Below are positions 45,013 through 53,409 of a stretch of 64,000 nt of DNA, in pieces (the stretch's first letter is position 1; every line of letters starts with the position of its first letter). The DNA comes from Streptomyces sp. NBC_00554 (GTDB taxonomy: Bacteria > Actinomycetota > Actinomycetes > Streptomycetales > Streptomycetaceae), in assembly GCF_041431135.1 (NCBI RefSeq), contig NZ_CP107799.1, forward strand, positions 6,696,001 to 6,760,000, written 5' to 3'. The position numbers and the translations under genes are program-made. Below the pieces are notes generated by a model. That model was not told where the DNA came from and ran no database searches. It saw nothing but the letters and a program-made list of their open reading frames with translations.

Positions 45013-45366
45013 ATGGTGGGAGAGCCGCAGGACGACTGCCTGTTCTGCAAGATCGTCGCGGGGCAGATCCCGGCCGACATGGTCCAGGAGACCGAGACGA
45101 CCGTGGCGTTCCGGGACATCAACCCCCAGGCGCCCACCCACATCCTGGTCATCCCCAAGGTGCACCACCCGGACGCGGCAGCACTGGCCGCCGCCGAACC
45201 CGGCATCGCCGCGGACATACTGCGCGAGGCCGGTCAGGTCGCGGCCGAGGAGAAGCTCGACAGCTACCGCATCGTGTTCAACACGGGCAGCGGTGCCGGG
45301 CAGACCGTCTTCCACGCACACGCCCACCTCCTCGGTGGTCGTGGCATGCAGTGGCCGCCGGGGTAA
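45013..45366 (+). CDS. HIT-family nucleotide-binding protein
   Basis: 117 residues. The histidine triad is HAHAHLLGG near residues 98-106 (HxHxH), with the N-terminal DDCLFCKIVAGQIPADMVQE of the Hint branch. Hint enzymes cleave adenosine phosphoramidates and lysyl-AMP. The C-terminal GMQWPPG is typical. It lies 6 bp ahead of RNase Z, so the two are co-transcribed. Confidence 0.94.
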   Translation: MVGEPQDDCLFCKIVAGQIPADMVQETETTVAFRDINPQAPTHILVIPKVHHPDAAALAAAEPGIAADILREAGQVAAEEKLDSYRIVFNTGSGAGQTVFHAHAHLLGGRGMQWPPG

Positions 45367-45372
45367 CCGGCC

Positions 45373-46278
45373 TTGTCCGTACGTGAATTGGTGGTCCTCG
45401 GCACCGCCAGCCAGGTCCCCACCCGCCATCGCAACCACAACGGCTACCTGCTGCGCTGGGACGGGCAAGGGCTGCTGTTCGATCCCGGCGAGGGCACGCA
45501 GCGGCAGATGCTGCGTGCCGGGGTCGCGGCCCATGATCTGCACCGGATCTGTGTCACCCACTTCCACGGCGACCACTCGCTCGGGCTCGCCGGGGTGATC
45601 CAGCGCATCAACCTCGACCGGGTGCCGCACGAGGTGACCGCGCACTATCCGCGCTCCGGGCAGCGGTTCTTCGACCGGTTGCGGTACGCCACCGCGTACC
45701 GCGAGACCGTCGCGCTCACCGAGGCGCCGGTCGACGCCGATGGGGTGCTTGCTGTGAGCGCTTCGTACACGCTGGAGGCACGGCGGCTCTCCCACCCCGT
45801 CGAGTCGTACGGCTACCGGCTTGTCGAGCCCGACGGGCGGCGGATGCTGTCCGAGCGGCTCGCCGAGCGGGGGGTCCGGGGACCTGATGTCGGGCGGCTG
45901 CAGCGAGAGGGCTCCCTTCCGGGAGTCTCCCTCGACGAGGTGAGCGAGGTCCGGCGCGGGCAGCGGTTCGCGTTCGTGATGGACACCCGGCTGTGCGACG
46001 GGGTGTATGCGCTTGCCGAGGGGTGCGACATGCTGGTCATCGAGTCGACGTTTCTTGATGAGGACGAGCAACTTGCTTCGGATCACGGTCATTTGACGGC
46101 TGGTCAGGCTGGCCGGGTGGCCAAGGACGCCGGCGTACGGCATCTCGTGCTCACGCACTTCAGTCAGCGGTACTCCGAACCGGATGAGTTCGAGCGGCAG
46201 GCTCGGGCCGCCGGGTTCGAGGGGGAGCTGACCGTGGCGCACGATCTGGTTCGGGTGCCGGTTCCCAAGCGGCGGTGA
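45373..46278 (+). CDS. rnz: Ribonuclease Z-like MBL-fold enzyme
   Basis: 301 residues from a TTG at 45373, 6 bp after the HIT gene stop. The zinc motif is THFHGDHSLGL near residue 60-70; GEGTQRQM, the SRTHR-like exosite and late HFSQRYSEP segment fit the RNase Z branch rather than general hydrolases. RNase Z cuts tRNA precursors at the discriminator base; neither tRNA-Ala here encodes CCA, so such processing is needed. The last eight codons lie inside a ~48-bp tandem duplication. Confidence 0.9.
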   Translation: MSVRELVVLGTASQVPTRHRNHNGYLLRWDGQGLLFDPGEGTQRQMLRAGVAAHDLHRICVTHFHGDHSLGLAGVIQRINLDRVPHEVTAHYPRSGQRFFDRLRYATAYRETVALTEAPVDADGVLAVSASYTLEARRLSHPVESYGYRLVEPDGRRMLSERLAERGVRGPDVGRLQREGSLPGVSLDEVSEVRRGQRFAFVMDTRLCDGVYALAEGCDMLVIESTFLDEDEQLASDHGHLTAGQAGRVAKDAGVRHLVLTHFSQRYSEPDEFERQARAAGFEGELTVAHDLVRVPVPKRR

Positions 46279-46360
46279 TGGTGGGCTCGGGTGGCGGTGC
46301 GAGTGCCGGTTCCGAAGCGGCGTTGACGGTGGTTCGGGTGGTAGTTCGAGTGCCGGTTCC
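46255..46360 (+). repeat. 47-48-bp tandem duplication of the rnz 3' end
   Basis: GTGCCGGTTCC units begin at 46255, 46303 and 46350. The first unit contains the last eight codons and stop of rnz; units two and three are noncoding copies that retain GTGCCGGTTCC-AAGCGGCG. The third is partial and ends ahead of the deaminase gene. Confidence 0.85.
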
Positions 46361-46393
46361 GGAGCTGTGGGGAATCGCCTTTACGATGATTTG

Positions 46394-47386
46394 ATGCCCC
46401 TCCCCAAAGCTGAACTGCACCTCCACATCGAAGGCACCCTCGAACCCGAGCTGGCCTTCGCGCTCGCCGCGCGCAACGGCGTGACCCTGCCGTACGCGGA
46501 CACCGAAGAGCTGCGCAAGGCGTATCTCTTCGACGATCTCCAGTCGTTCCTGAACCTGTACTACGAGCTCATGGCCGTACTGCGGACGGAACAGGACTTC
46601 ACCGACCTCGCTGACGCCTACCTCGCGCGCGCCGCCGCGCAGGGCGTGCGGCACGCCGAGATCTTCTTCGACCCGCAGGCGCACATCGCGCGGGGGGTGG
46701 GAATGGGGACCGTCGTCGAGGGGCTCTCCCGCGCGCTCGCGCGCAGTGAGGAGACGCACGGTGTCTCCACCCAGCTGATCATGTGCTTCCTGCGCGACGA
46801 GTCCGCCGAGTCGGCCATGGACACCCTGGAGGCCGCGAAGCCGTACCTCGACCGCATCGTCGGCATCGGCCTCGACTCCGCCGAGGTCGGGCACCCGCCG
46901 GTCAAGTTCCGCGAGGTGTACGAGGCCGCCGCCGCGCTCGGGCTGCGGCGCGTCGCGCACGCGGGTGAGGAAGGGCCGCCGTCCTACATCACCGAGGCGC
47001 TGGACGTCCTCGGCGTCGAGCGCATCGACCACGGGCTGCGCTGCATGGAGGACGACGCGCTGGTCGAGCGGCTCGTGCGCGAGCGGGTGCCGTTGACGCT
47101 GTGCCCGCTGTCGAACGTACGGCTGCGGGCCGTGGAGATGCTGGAGGACCATCCGCTGGTCGCGATGATGGACGCCGGGCTGCTGTGCACCGTGAACTCC
47201 GATGACCCCGCGTACTTCGGGGGGTACGTCGGGGACACCTTCCACGCGGTGCGGGAAGCGCTGGGGGTCGATCAGGAACGGTTGCGGGAGCTGGCCCGCA
47301 ACTCCTTCGAGGCGTCCTTCCTCGAGCACGACGAGGAGCGGCGGGCCCGGTACATCGCCGAGGTGGCGGCGTACGAGTTCGAGTAG
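46394..47386 (+). CDS. Adenosine/adenine deaminase family protein, adenine-deaminase-like
   Basis: 330 residues from the ATG at 46394; a GTG at 46367 adds nine residues but has poor spacing. The amidohydrolase zinc ligands are seen: HLH in AELHLHIEG, His in VAHAGEEGPPSYI, His in ERIDHGLRC, and Asp in VNSDDPAYFGGY. The GEEGPPSYI and NSDDPAYFGGY segments are those of the fungal Aah1/bacterial adenine deaminase branch rather than true adenosine deaminase, so adenine to hypoxanthine is the more likely reaction. No ribosome site is obvious. Confidence 0.88.
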   Translation: MPLPKAELHLHIEGTLEPELAFALAARNGVTLPYADTEELRKAYLFDDLQSFLNLYYELMAVLRTEQDFTDLADAYLARAAAQGVRHAEIFFDPQAHIARGVGMGTVVEGLSRALARSEETHGVSTQLIMCFLRDESAESAMDTLEAAKPYLDRIVGIGLDSAEVGHPPVKFREVYEAAAALGLRRVAHAGEEGPPSYITEALDVLGVERIDHGLRCMEDDALVERLVRERVPLTLCPLSNVRLRAVEMLEDHPLVAMMDAGLLCTVNSDDPAYFGGYVGDTFHAVREALGVDQERLRELARNSFEASFLEHDEERRARYIAEVAAYEFE

Positions 47387-47395
47387 ACGGGCTTT

Positions 47396-47757
47396 CTACG
47401 TGGGGCCGGGCCCCGGTGCGGCCGCTGTTGCTGCCTGCCGGGGTCCTGCCGTGTCGTACGCCGTCCGCTGGGCCGGGATCGCGTCCAACGAGATCTCCAC
47501 CACCGTGTGTTCGGGGGTGGCGTACCGGGTCCTGGCCGTGCTCGTGCGCAGGGCCACGGCCGTCATCGGGACCGTGAGCAGGAGCAGGCCGAGGGCCAGG
47601 ATCGTGCCCATCGCCGGGTAGCCCGCCCGGGCGGAGAGCAGGCTGCCCGTGAGCGGGCCGCACGCCGTGCCGAGTGAGGAGGCGGAGCCTACGAGGACCG
47701 CCCAGCGGCCGCGCGGGTCCAGGGACGCGGCGAGGCCGATCACGTACGTCGGCCGCC
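47396..47757 (-). pseudogene. 3' remnant of an MFS transporter gene
   Basis: Read on the minus strand, ~120 codons encode the last MFS helices (YVIGLAASLDPRGRW, AVLVGSASSLGTACG, PAMGTILALGLLLL) and a hydrophilic tail ending PGPGPT. Upstream of YVIG the frame enters unrelated low-complexity sequence at the left end of the TnpB element, and no MFS N-terminal half exists on the far side, so the gene was cut by the insertion and its 5' part lost. Confidence 0.75.
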
Positions 47758-49531
47758 GCGCAATCTTGTGTGTCGCGGCGTGCATGCTGGACTGTCTTCG
47801 GGAGGGGAACGGAAGTTCCTGGGCCGAACGGGTGACCTTTGCCGGTGGTGTTCGTTGACTGCAGTGATGGGATCTTCGGTCGGGCGGGGGTGAACGGGTG
47901 GGCGGGGTACGAGAGTTGGCGGCATCGTTCGTGGTGCCCGGCCCTGCGGGGGTGGCGATCCGAGACCGGCTGAGGGTGTCGGGGGCGGACGAGACGGTGC
48001 TGTGTGAGGTCGGCGCCTTCCTGGGCTCGCTGGCCGCAGAGGATCTCGTAGTCCGTTCCCAGCAGGGCGCGGCGCCTGATGCGGCCGCCTGGGCGGTGCG
48101 CAAGCGGGAGTTGACCGGGCGCTCGTCCGCGCGTTGGGCGGGGAGTGTCACCAAGGCGACGCATGACCAGTGGGCGCTGGCCCGGCGCGGTCAGGCCGCC
48201 CACATCACTTGGCTGCGGGGGCAGATCGCGCAGATTGCGGCGCGGCTGGCCCGGCCGCTGGGCGCCAAGGCCTGTAAACGTGAGGGCCTGGTACGGGGGT
48301 ATGCCTCGCGTGCCGAGTGGCATGCCAAGTCCCGGCGTCTGCACGTGCTGCAGGGACGGCTGGCGGTGGTGGAGGCGGACTGGGCGGCGGGCCGGGTGCG
48401 TGTGGTGCGCGGCGGCCGAAGTCTGATGAACACTCGTCACCACCTCGCTGAGGCCGGGCTGAGTGAGCGGGCGTGGCGTGAGCGGTGGGAGGCGGCGCGG
48501 ATGTTCCTGGCCGCCGACGGGGAGTCCGGCAAACGCTTCGGCAACGAGACGATCCGCGTCACCGACAGCGGACAGCTCTCCCTCAAACTCCCGCTCCCGC
48601 TGGCGCACTTGGCCAACGCGCCGCACGGCCGGTACGTGCTCGACGCACGGGTGGCGTTCCAGTACCGGGGCCAGGAGTGGCTCGACCGGATCACCGCCAA
48701 CCGGGCGGTGGCCTACCGCATCCACCACGACACGGTGCGAGGCCGCTGGTATGTGACCGCGTCCTGGCAGCGGGCCGCAACGCCGGTGCTGCCCCTGGAA
48801 GCGGCCCTGGCTCAGGGGGTGGTGGGGGTGGACATGAACGACGACCACCTCGCTGCCTGGCAGCTCGATACCCACGGCAATCCGGTCGGGGAGCCGCAGC
48901 GCTTCTTCTACGACCTGACCGGGAACGCGGATCACCGGGATGCGCAGATCCGGCACGCGCTAACGCGGCTGCTGCACTTCGCCCGGCGCAGCGGCGTCGC
49001 CGCGATCGCCGTCGAGGATCTCGACTTCACCGACGGCAGGAGCCGGGAGAAGCACGGCCGCAACAAACGCTTCCGCCGACTGATCTCCCGCTTCCCGACC
49101 GCGAGACTCAAGGCCCGGCTCGTCTCGATGGCCGCCGAGCAGGACATGGCCATCGTCGCGGTCGACCCCGCCTACACAAGCCGCTGGGGCGGCCAGCACT
49201 GGCAGAAACCCCTGACCACCCCCACCCGCAAGACCACCCGGCACGATGCGGCGAGCATCGGGGTCGGAAGGCGCGCACTCGGACATCCGATCAGGCGACG
49301 GGCGGCACCGCCCCCTGTACACCAGAGCGATGTGCAGGGGCATCGGACCGGCCAGGCCCGACCGGACACCCGAGGGCGTGAGGAAACCCGCCCCCACGTT
49401 CCCGGACCGCGCACGCGATGCGCGCCGCCCGGTGGTGGAGCGAAAGCGGGAGACCAGTGTGCCCAACACCGTTCGGGGCACATGGCTGAGCATGCGTCCT
49501 GGCTACAGGACTCACTCCCGCTCAGCTATTA
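47758..49531 (+). mobile_element. TnpB-carrying IS200/IS605-like element without tnpA
   Basis: Boundaries are approximate. The left side begins where the MFS reading is lost; it has a small hairpin GGAAC-GGAA-GTTCC (~47812-47825). The right side ends at a nested stem-loop cluster after the tnpB frame. No Y1 transposase TnpA gene is present, so this is a single-gene element that could move only in trans. No terminal inverted repeats or target duplication are expected for this family. Confidence 0.65.
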
Positions 49532-49532
49532 G
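47898..49532 (+). CDS. TnpB-like RNA-guided-nuclease family protein lacking the zinc ribbon
   Basis: 544 residues from the GTG at 47898. RuvC acids appear intact: Asp312 in VVGVDMNDDH, Glu373 in AIAVEDLDF and Asp450 in TRHDAASIG. The expected four-Cys zinc ribbon between motifs II and III is replaced by VDPAYTSRWGGQHWQKP (about 421-437) with no cysteine. The N-terminal 300 residues hold the wedge/REC-like region with basic helices, and an unusual ~90-residue basic tail follows the last motif. Long TnpB-related proteins of this type are annotated in many Streptomyces. TnpB proteins cut DNA guided by an RNA made from the element's right end; whether this branch does is unknown. Confidence 0.82.
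   Translation: MGGVRELAASFVVPGPAGVAIRDRLRVSGADETVLCEVGAFLGSLAAEDLVVRSQQGAAPDAAAWAVRKRELTGRSSARWAGSVTKATHDQWALARRGQAAHITWLRGQIAQIAARLARPLGAKACKREGLVRGYASRAEWHAKSRRLHVLQGRLAVVEADWAAGRVRVVRGGRSLMNTRHHLAEAGLSERAWRERWEAARMFLAADGESGKRFGNETIRVTDSGQLSLKLPLPLAHLANAPHGRYVLDARVAFQYRGQEWLDRITANRAVAYRIHHDTVRGRWYVTASWQRAATPVLPLEAALAQGVVGVDMNDDHLAAWQLDTHGNPVGEPQRFFYDLTGNADHRDAQIRHALTRLLHFARRSGVAAIAVEDLDFTDGRSREKHGRNKRFRRLISRFPTARLKARLVSMAAEQDMAIVAVDPAYTSRWGGQHWQKPLTTPTRKTTRHDAASIGVGRRALGHPIRRRAAPPPVHQSDVQGHRTGQARPDTRGREETRPHVPGPRTRCAPPGGGAKAGDQCAQHRSGHMAEHASWLQDSLPLSY
49458..49531 (+). ncRNA. Candidate right-end guide RNA (omega-RNA) scaffold
   Basis: Overlapping the last codons of tnpB are TGTGCCC-N11-GGGCACA (49458-49482), then GCTGAG (49485-49490) pairing with CTCAGC (49521-49526) around an inner perfect stem GTCCTG-GCTA-CAGGAC (49496-49511). 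Such nested stems at the 3' end are where TnpB guide RNAs arise. The guide would then be the flanking chromosomal sequence just past ~49531. Inference from structure and position only. Confidence 0.45.
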
Positions 49533-49585
49533 CAACGGTTGGGCGGCTGTCGACGGACAGGAATGCTCGGGCAATTCGCATTTGA

Positions 49586-49610
49586 GGGGGCGGGGGGCGA
49601 AAAAATGCCT
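49586..49610 (-). repeat. Degraded copy of the composite 3' intergenic element
   Basis: On the minus strand, 20-40 bp after the sugar kinase stop, TTTTTTCGCCCCCCGCCCC joins directly to CTCAAATGC, like the head and tail of the element with the middle deleted. It can still form a short GCATTT/AAATGC stem and probably terminates the kinase transcript. Confidence 0.45.
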
Positions 49611-49627
49611 CCGCGGCAACCCTGGGA

Positions 49628-50737
49628 TCAGGCTGAGCGGCCGAAGCCGATGGTGGGGACTGCTCGTCTCAGGGGCCAGGGGCGGGAAGTCTCCGGGAGT
49701 AGGGGCTCCAGGAAGGCGTAGCGGTCGAGGGCGGCGGGGTCCTGGTCGTCGACCGACTGGACGCGGCGCCACCAGGCGGCGATCTCGGACCAGCCGGGGG
49801 CGGAGAGGGAGCCGCCGAACTCCTGGACGGAGAGCGCGGCGGTGAGGCCGGCGAAGGCGAGGCGGTCGGCGAGGGGCCAGTCGGCGAGGGTGGCCATGAC
49901 GAAGCCGGCGACGAAGACGTCACCGGCGCCGGTGGGATCCAGGGCCTCGACGGCGATGGCGGGCACCTCGGCGCTCTGGCCGGTGCCGGCGTCAACGGCG
50001 TACGCACCCTCGGCGCCGAGCGTGACCACGGCGAGCGGCACGTGCTCCGTGAGCGCGTGGGCCGCGGCCCGAGGGGAAGAGGCGCCTGTGTAGCGCATCG
50101 CCTCCTCGGCGTTGGGCAGGAACGCCTCGCAGTGCGCGAGGTCGGACAGCCCCGCCAGATCCCACGCGCCCGTGTCGTCCCAGCCGACGTCCGCGAAGAT
50201 CCGGGCCCCCTTGCTCGCGGCCTGCGCGATCCACGGCGCGGGCTTGCCCGGCGTGAGCGCGGCGACGGCGGCACGCGCGCTCGGCGGGCAGTCGGGCGCC
50301 GGCTCCTCCGGAGGCGGCTCGTGGCCGTGCGAGACCATCGTGCGTTCGCCCTCGTACGCCATCGACACGGTGACCGGCGAGTGCCAGCCGGGCACCGTGC
50401 GGGACGGGGAGAGGTCGATGTGCTCGCCCTGCTCCAGGGCGTCCCAGCAGTACTCCCCGTAGTGGTCGTCCCCGAAGGCCGCCGCCAGCGAGGTCTTCAG
50501 GCCCAGCCGCGCCAGCGCCGTCGCCATGTTCGCCACGCCGCCGGGGCTCGACCCCATCCCGCGCGCCCAGGACTCGGTCCCGCGCACCGGGGCGGAGTCG
50601 AGCCCGGTGAAGATGATGTCGAGGAAGACGGTGCCCGTGAGGTAGACGTCCCAGGGCGGATCCTGGGGCGCGCGCAGCCCGGCGAGCGGGTCGACGGGCG
50701 CGTGGCTGTACGGTCGCTCTCCGTTGGCTGCGGTCAC
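49628..50737 (-). CDS. PfkB-family carbohydrate kinase
   Basis: 369 residues from the GTG at 50737, preceded by GGGAG. N-terminal GTVFLDIIFTGL, the first PfkB signature region SSPGGVANMATALARLG, and the second, DPTGAGDVFVAGF, with the catalytic Asp. The family phosphorylates sugars or nucleosides using ATP; the specific sugar is unknown. A dyad sits just upstream of the start and may be an operator. It is adjacent to, but not operonic with, the D-glucarate genes. Confidence 0.9.
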   Translation of the reverse strand: MTAANGERPYSHAPVDPLAGLRAPQDPPWDVYLTGTVFLDIIFTGLDSAPVRGTESWARGMGSSPGGVANMATALARLGLKTSLAAAFGDDHYGEYCWDALEQGEHIDLSPSRTVPGWHSPVTVSMAYEGERTMVSHGHEPPPEEPAPDCPPSARAAVAALTPGKPAPWIAQAASKGARIFADVGWDDTGAWDLAGLSDLAHCEAFLPNAEEAMRYTGASSPRAAAHALTEHVPLAVVTLGAEGAYAVDAGTGQSAEVPAIAVEALDPTGAGDVFVAGFVMATLADWPLADRLAFAGLTAALSVQEFGGSLSAPGWSEIAAWWRRVQSVDDQDPAALDRYAFLEPLLPETSRPWPLRRAVPTIGFGRSA

Positions 50738-50752
50738 GGTGCGCTCCCTGAC

Positions 50753-50783
50753 GTGGTGCTGATTTCAAGTCAGTCTGCACCAC
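50753..50783. promoter_or_regulatory. Nested dyad upstream of the sugar kinase
   Basis: GTGGTGC-N17-GCACCAC with an inner CTGA...TCAG. It ends only ~16 bp before the kinase start on the minus strand, so it could be an operator or a leader hairpin. No dedicated regulator gene is adjacent. Confidence 0.45.
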
Positions 50784-50960
50784 GCTGCGGGCGGAGCGGC
50801 GGAGCACGCCCGCAACTGCCGTCGCGTCAGGCTCCCGCCGGAGCCGTTCCCGCAGGTCCGGGGGGCGGCGTCCGGTGCGGCCTTCGGCGCGGTGGGCGTG
50901 AAGGCTCTCGCGGGGCGCGGCCGGATACGGTCGTTGCGGCCGCCGCCGCGGACCAGGAAA

Positions 50961-50996
50961 CCGACCTCGGTGAGTCCAGAGGATCGGCGAGGTCGG
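50961..50996 (-). terminator. Hairpin after the glucarate dehydratase gene
   Basis: CCGACCTCG-N18-CGAGGTCGG, perfect 9-bp arms, ~25 bp after the gudD stop in its orientation. No U-tract. Confidence 0.55.
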
Positions 50997-51020
50997 CTTG
51001 AAGGGAAGCGGCGCCGGTGA

Positions 51021-52316
51021 CTACCAGCGCGGCACGGCCGGTGTGACCCAGTCCGGGGCCGCGATCCGCATCGCCGCCGCGTCGTCGCGGTCGTGCAGTT
51101 TGCCGTCGTCGTCGAGCCAGCGCTGGTGCAGGAAGCGGAGTTTGTCCTGGTCGAGTTCGACGCCGAGGCCGGGGGCGTCGGAGACCTTGACCGAGCCGTT
51201 CTCGAAGGTGAGGCGCTCGGTGAGTACGTCCTCGGACTGCCAGGGGTAGTGGGAGTCGCAGGCGTGGTGGAGGTCGGGGACCGTCGAGGCGACGTGGGTC
51301 ATCGCGGCGAGTGAGATGCCGAGATGGGTGTTGGAGTGCATGGACACGCTTACGCCGAACGTGCGGCAGATGGCGGCGAGTTCACGTGTGTTGCGCAGTC
51401 CGCCCCAGTAGTGGTGGTCGGACAGGACGACCTGCACCGCCCCCTTGGTGAAGGCCTCCTGGATCTCCGCGAAGGTCGTCACGCACATGTTGGTGGCGAG
51501 CGGGACCGAGGTGCGGGAGGCGACCTCCGCCATGGCGGGCGTGCCGAGTGCGGGGTCCTCCAGGTATTCGAGTACGTCACCCAGCTCCTCGGCGACCCTC
51601 AGTGAAGTCTCCACGGACCAGGCGCCGTTGGGGTCCAGGCGCAGGGGATGCCCGGGGAACGCCTCGGCGAGTGCCCGTACGGCGGCGATCTCCTCGTCCG
51701 GCGGGAAGACACCGCCCTTCAGCTTGAACGAGGTGAACCCGTACCGCTCGGTGAACTTCCGCGCCTGCTCGACGACTCCGGCTGGGTCGACGGCGGCGCC
51801 CCAGTCGTCCTTCTCGCTCTCGACGCCCTCGGGGTGCTCGGCCCATTTGTAGAAGAGGTACGCGCTGTACTCCACCGCGTCCCGCACCTTGCCGCCGAGC
51901 AGCGCGTGCACGGGCAGCCCGAGTGCCTTGCCCAGCGCGTCCAGGCAGGCCACCTCGAAGCCGGAGACCACGGACAGGCGCAGCTTGTCGGCGGTCTGGA
52001 CGCCGCGCAGACCGCCGACGTCGATCTGGTCGTCGACCCGGCCCTGGTCGACGGCCACCTCGTCGGCGACGGTGAACAGGCCGTTGAGGTCGGAGACTTG
52101 GCGGCCGACCAGTTTGTCGGCGAAGGGGCGGGCGAGTTCGAGGTACTTGCCGTCGCCGTACGTCTCGCCGACGCCCGTCACACCGTCCGCCGTGACGACC
52201 TCCACGATCAGCCGGGGGGTGTACGGCTGGTGCACGCCCTGCGTGTTGAGCAGCGGCGGGTCGGCCACCAGGATCGGGGTCAGCCGCACGTCGGTGATGG
52301 TCAGATCGCGGGTCAC
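51021..52316 (-). CDS. gudD: Glucarate dehydratase (enolase superfamily)
   Basis: 431 residues, GTG start at 52316, overlapping the upstream kdgD stop by 4 bp. Enolase-superfamily marks: FKLKGG with the KxK bases, LRLDPNGAWS and LEYLEDPALG metal-ligand acids, and MHSNTHLGISLAAM containing the catalytic His of the glucarate subgroup. It dehydrates D-glucarate (or L-idarate) to 5-keto-4-deoxyglucarate, the substrate of the next enzyme encoded upstream in the operon. Confidence 0.93.
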   Translation of the reverse strand: MTRDLTITDVRLTPILVADPPLLNTQGVHQPYTPRLIVEVVTADGVTGVGETYGDGKYLELARPFADKLVGRQVSDLNGLFTVADEVAVDQGRVDDQIDVGGLRGVQTADKLRLSVVSGFEVACLDALGKALGLPVHALLGGKVRDAVEYSAYLFYKWAEHPEGVESEKDDWGAAVDPAGVVEQARKFTERYGFTSFKLKGGVFPPDEEIAAVRALAEAFPGHPLRLDPNGAWSVETSLRVAEELGDVLEYLEDPALGTPAMAEVASRTSVPLATNMCVTTFAEIQEAFTKGAVQVVLSDHHYWGGLRNTRELAAICRTFGVSVSMHSNTHLGISLAAMTHVASTVPDLHHACDSHYPWQSEDVLTERLTFENGSVKVSDAPGLGVELDQDKLRFLHQRWLDDDGKLHDRDDAAAMRIAAPDWVTPAVPRW

Positions 52317-53314
52317 AGGGCGGCTCCTACGGAGGCGGAGGTAGGGGTGGAGGGGGAGGCGGAGGTGGGGACGAGGGCGAGTCCGGTGGCGAGCAGCTTT
52401 TCCAGGTCGGCGAGGTCCGTTGCCGACGGGTCGGTGAGCGGGGCGCGGACCGGGCCGACGGGGTGGCCGCGGAGCCGGGCGGCGGCCTTCACGAGCGAGA
52501 CGGCGTAGCCGGGCCGGCGGTCGCGGAGTTCGACGAAGGGGATGTAGAAGTCGCGCAGCAGCCGGTCCATGGCGGCGTCGTCACCGTCCTGGTGCGCCGC
52601 GAAGAAGGCGTCGGCGATCTCGGGCGCGAAGGCGTGCACGGCCGACGAGTACGCGGGGACGCCGACCGTGGCGTACGCGCGGGCCTGGATCTCCGCCGTG
52701 GCGGCCCCGTTGAAGAACAGGAACCCCTCGGGCGCGGCGAGGGTGAGCCGCTGCAGGCGGTCGAGGTCGCTGTGTCCGTCCTTGAGTCCGATGACGCCGG
52801 GGATGCGGGCGACATGCCTCAACGACTCGGCGCTGAAGGTGACTTGGCCGCGCTGGTAGACGATGAGGGGCAGTCGTGTCCGTACGGCGATCTGCTCCAC
52901 CTGTGCGACGAGCCCGTCCTGCGGCGCGGCGACGAGATAGTGCGGCAGCACAAGCAGGGCGTCGGCGCCGGCCTCCTCCGCGATCCGCGCGAACCGGGCG
53001 GCCTGGGCCCAGCCGTACCCGATACCCGCGACGACGGGCACGCGCCCTGCCGCCGCCTCGACCGTCGCGGCGACGACCTTCCGGTACTCGTCCTCGTCCA
53101 GTGAGAAGAACTCGCCGGTGCCGCAGGCCGGGAAGACGGCGCCGGGGCCGGTGGCGATCTGCGCGGCCACATGTGTACGGAAGCCGTCGAGGTCGAGGGA
53201 GCCGTCGCGGTGGAAGCTGGTGAGCGGGAACGACAGCACGCCGCGTGCCATCCCTTCGCGCAGCCGCTCCACGACGGCCTTCCTGTGCGTGTCCGCGGTC
53301 ATCCCTGTCATCAT
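52313..53314 (-). CDS. kdgD: 5-dehydro-4-deoxyglucarate dehydratase
   Basis: 333 residues if the first ATG (53314) is used; ATGs at 53311 and 53302 are close alternatives because GGAG lies right before the first. DHDPS-like TIM barrel with SFPLTSFHRDGSLD, the GTGEFFSLDEDEY site and the Schiff-base Lys in VIGLKDGHSD; VYQRGQ supplies the catalytic Tyr. It converts 5-keto-4-deoxyglucarate to 2-oxoglutarate semialdehyde. No semialdehyde dehydrogenase or transporter gene is in the window. An IclR regulator is divergent, with a dyad over the start region. Confidence 0.92.
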   Translation of the reverse strand: MMTGMTADTHRKAVVERLREGMARGVLSFPLTSFHRDGSLDLDGFRTHVAAQIATGPGAVFPACGTGEFFSLDEDEYRKVVAATVEAAAGRVPVVAGIGYGWAQAARFARIAEEAGADALLVLPHYLVAAPQDGLVAQVEQIAVRTRLPLIVYQRGQVTFSAESLRHVARIPGVIGLKDGHSDLDRLQRLTLAAPEGFLFFNGAATAEIQARAYATVGVPAYSSAVHAFAPEIADAFFAAHQDGDDAAMDRLLRDFYIPFVELRDRRPGYAVSLVKAAARLRGHPVGPVRAPLTDPSATDLADLEKLLATGLALVPTSASPSTPTSASVGAAL

Positions 53315-53348
53315 CTCCGTATGTAGATGTCGTCTACGTATGAAGATG
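53312..53348. promoter_or_regulatory. IclR-type operator in the kdgD/iclR promoter region
   Basis: 16-bp arms (53312-53327 and 53333-53348) match 13 of 16 around a TGTCG spacer; the inner core is TATGTAGA / TCTACGTA. It covers the kdgD ribosome site, so repressor bound here would block the glucarate operon. The arms overlap the first ATG of kdgD, which slightly favours a start further in. Confidence 0.65.
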
Positions 53349-53409
53349 GAGATTAGGTACGCGAACGAGAGACGTCAATGGGCCGGGCCGCCACGCTTAC
53401 GATCTGCAC

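Noticed and set aside
46367..46393. GTG start for the deaminase at 46367
   Set aside because: GGAG is only 2 nt away, too close; the ATG at 46394 gives the standard LPKAELHLH start. Not fully excluded.
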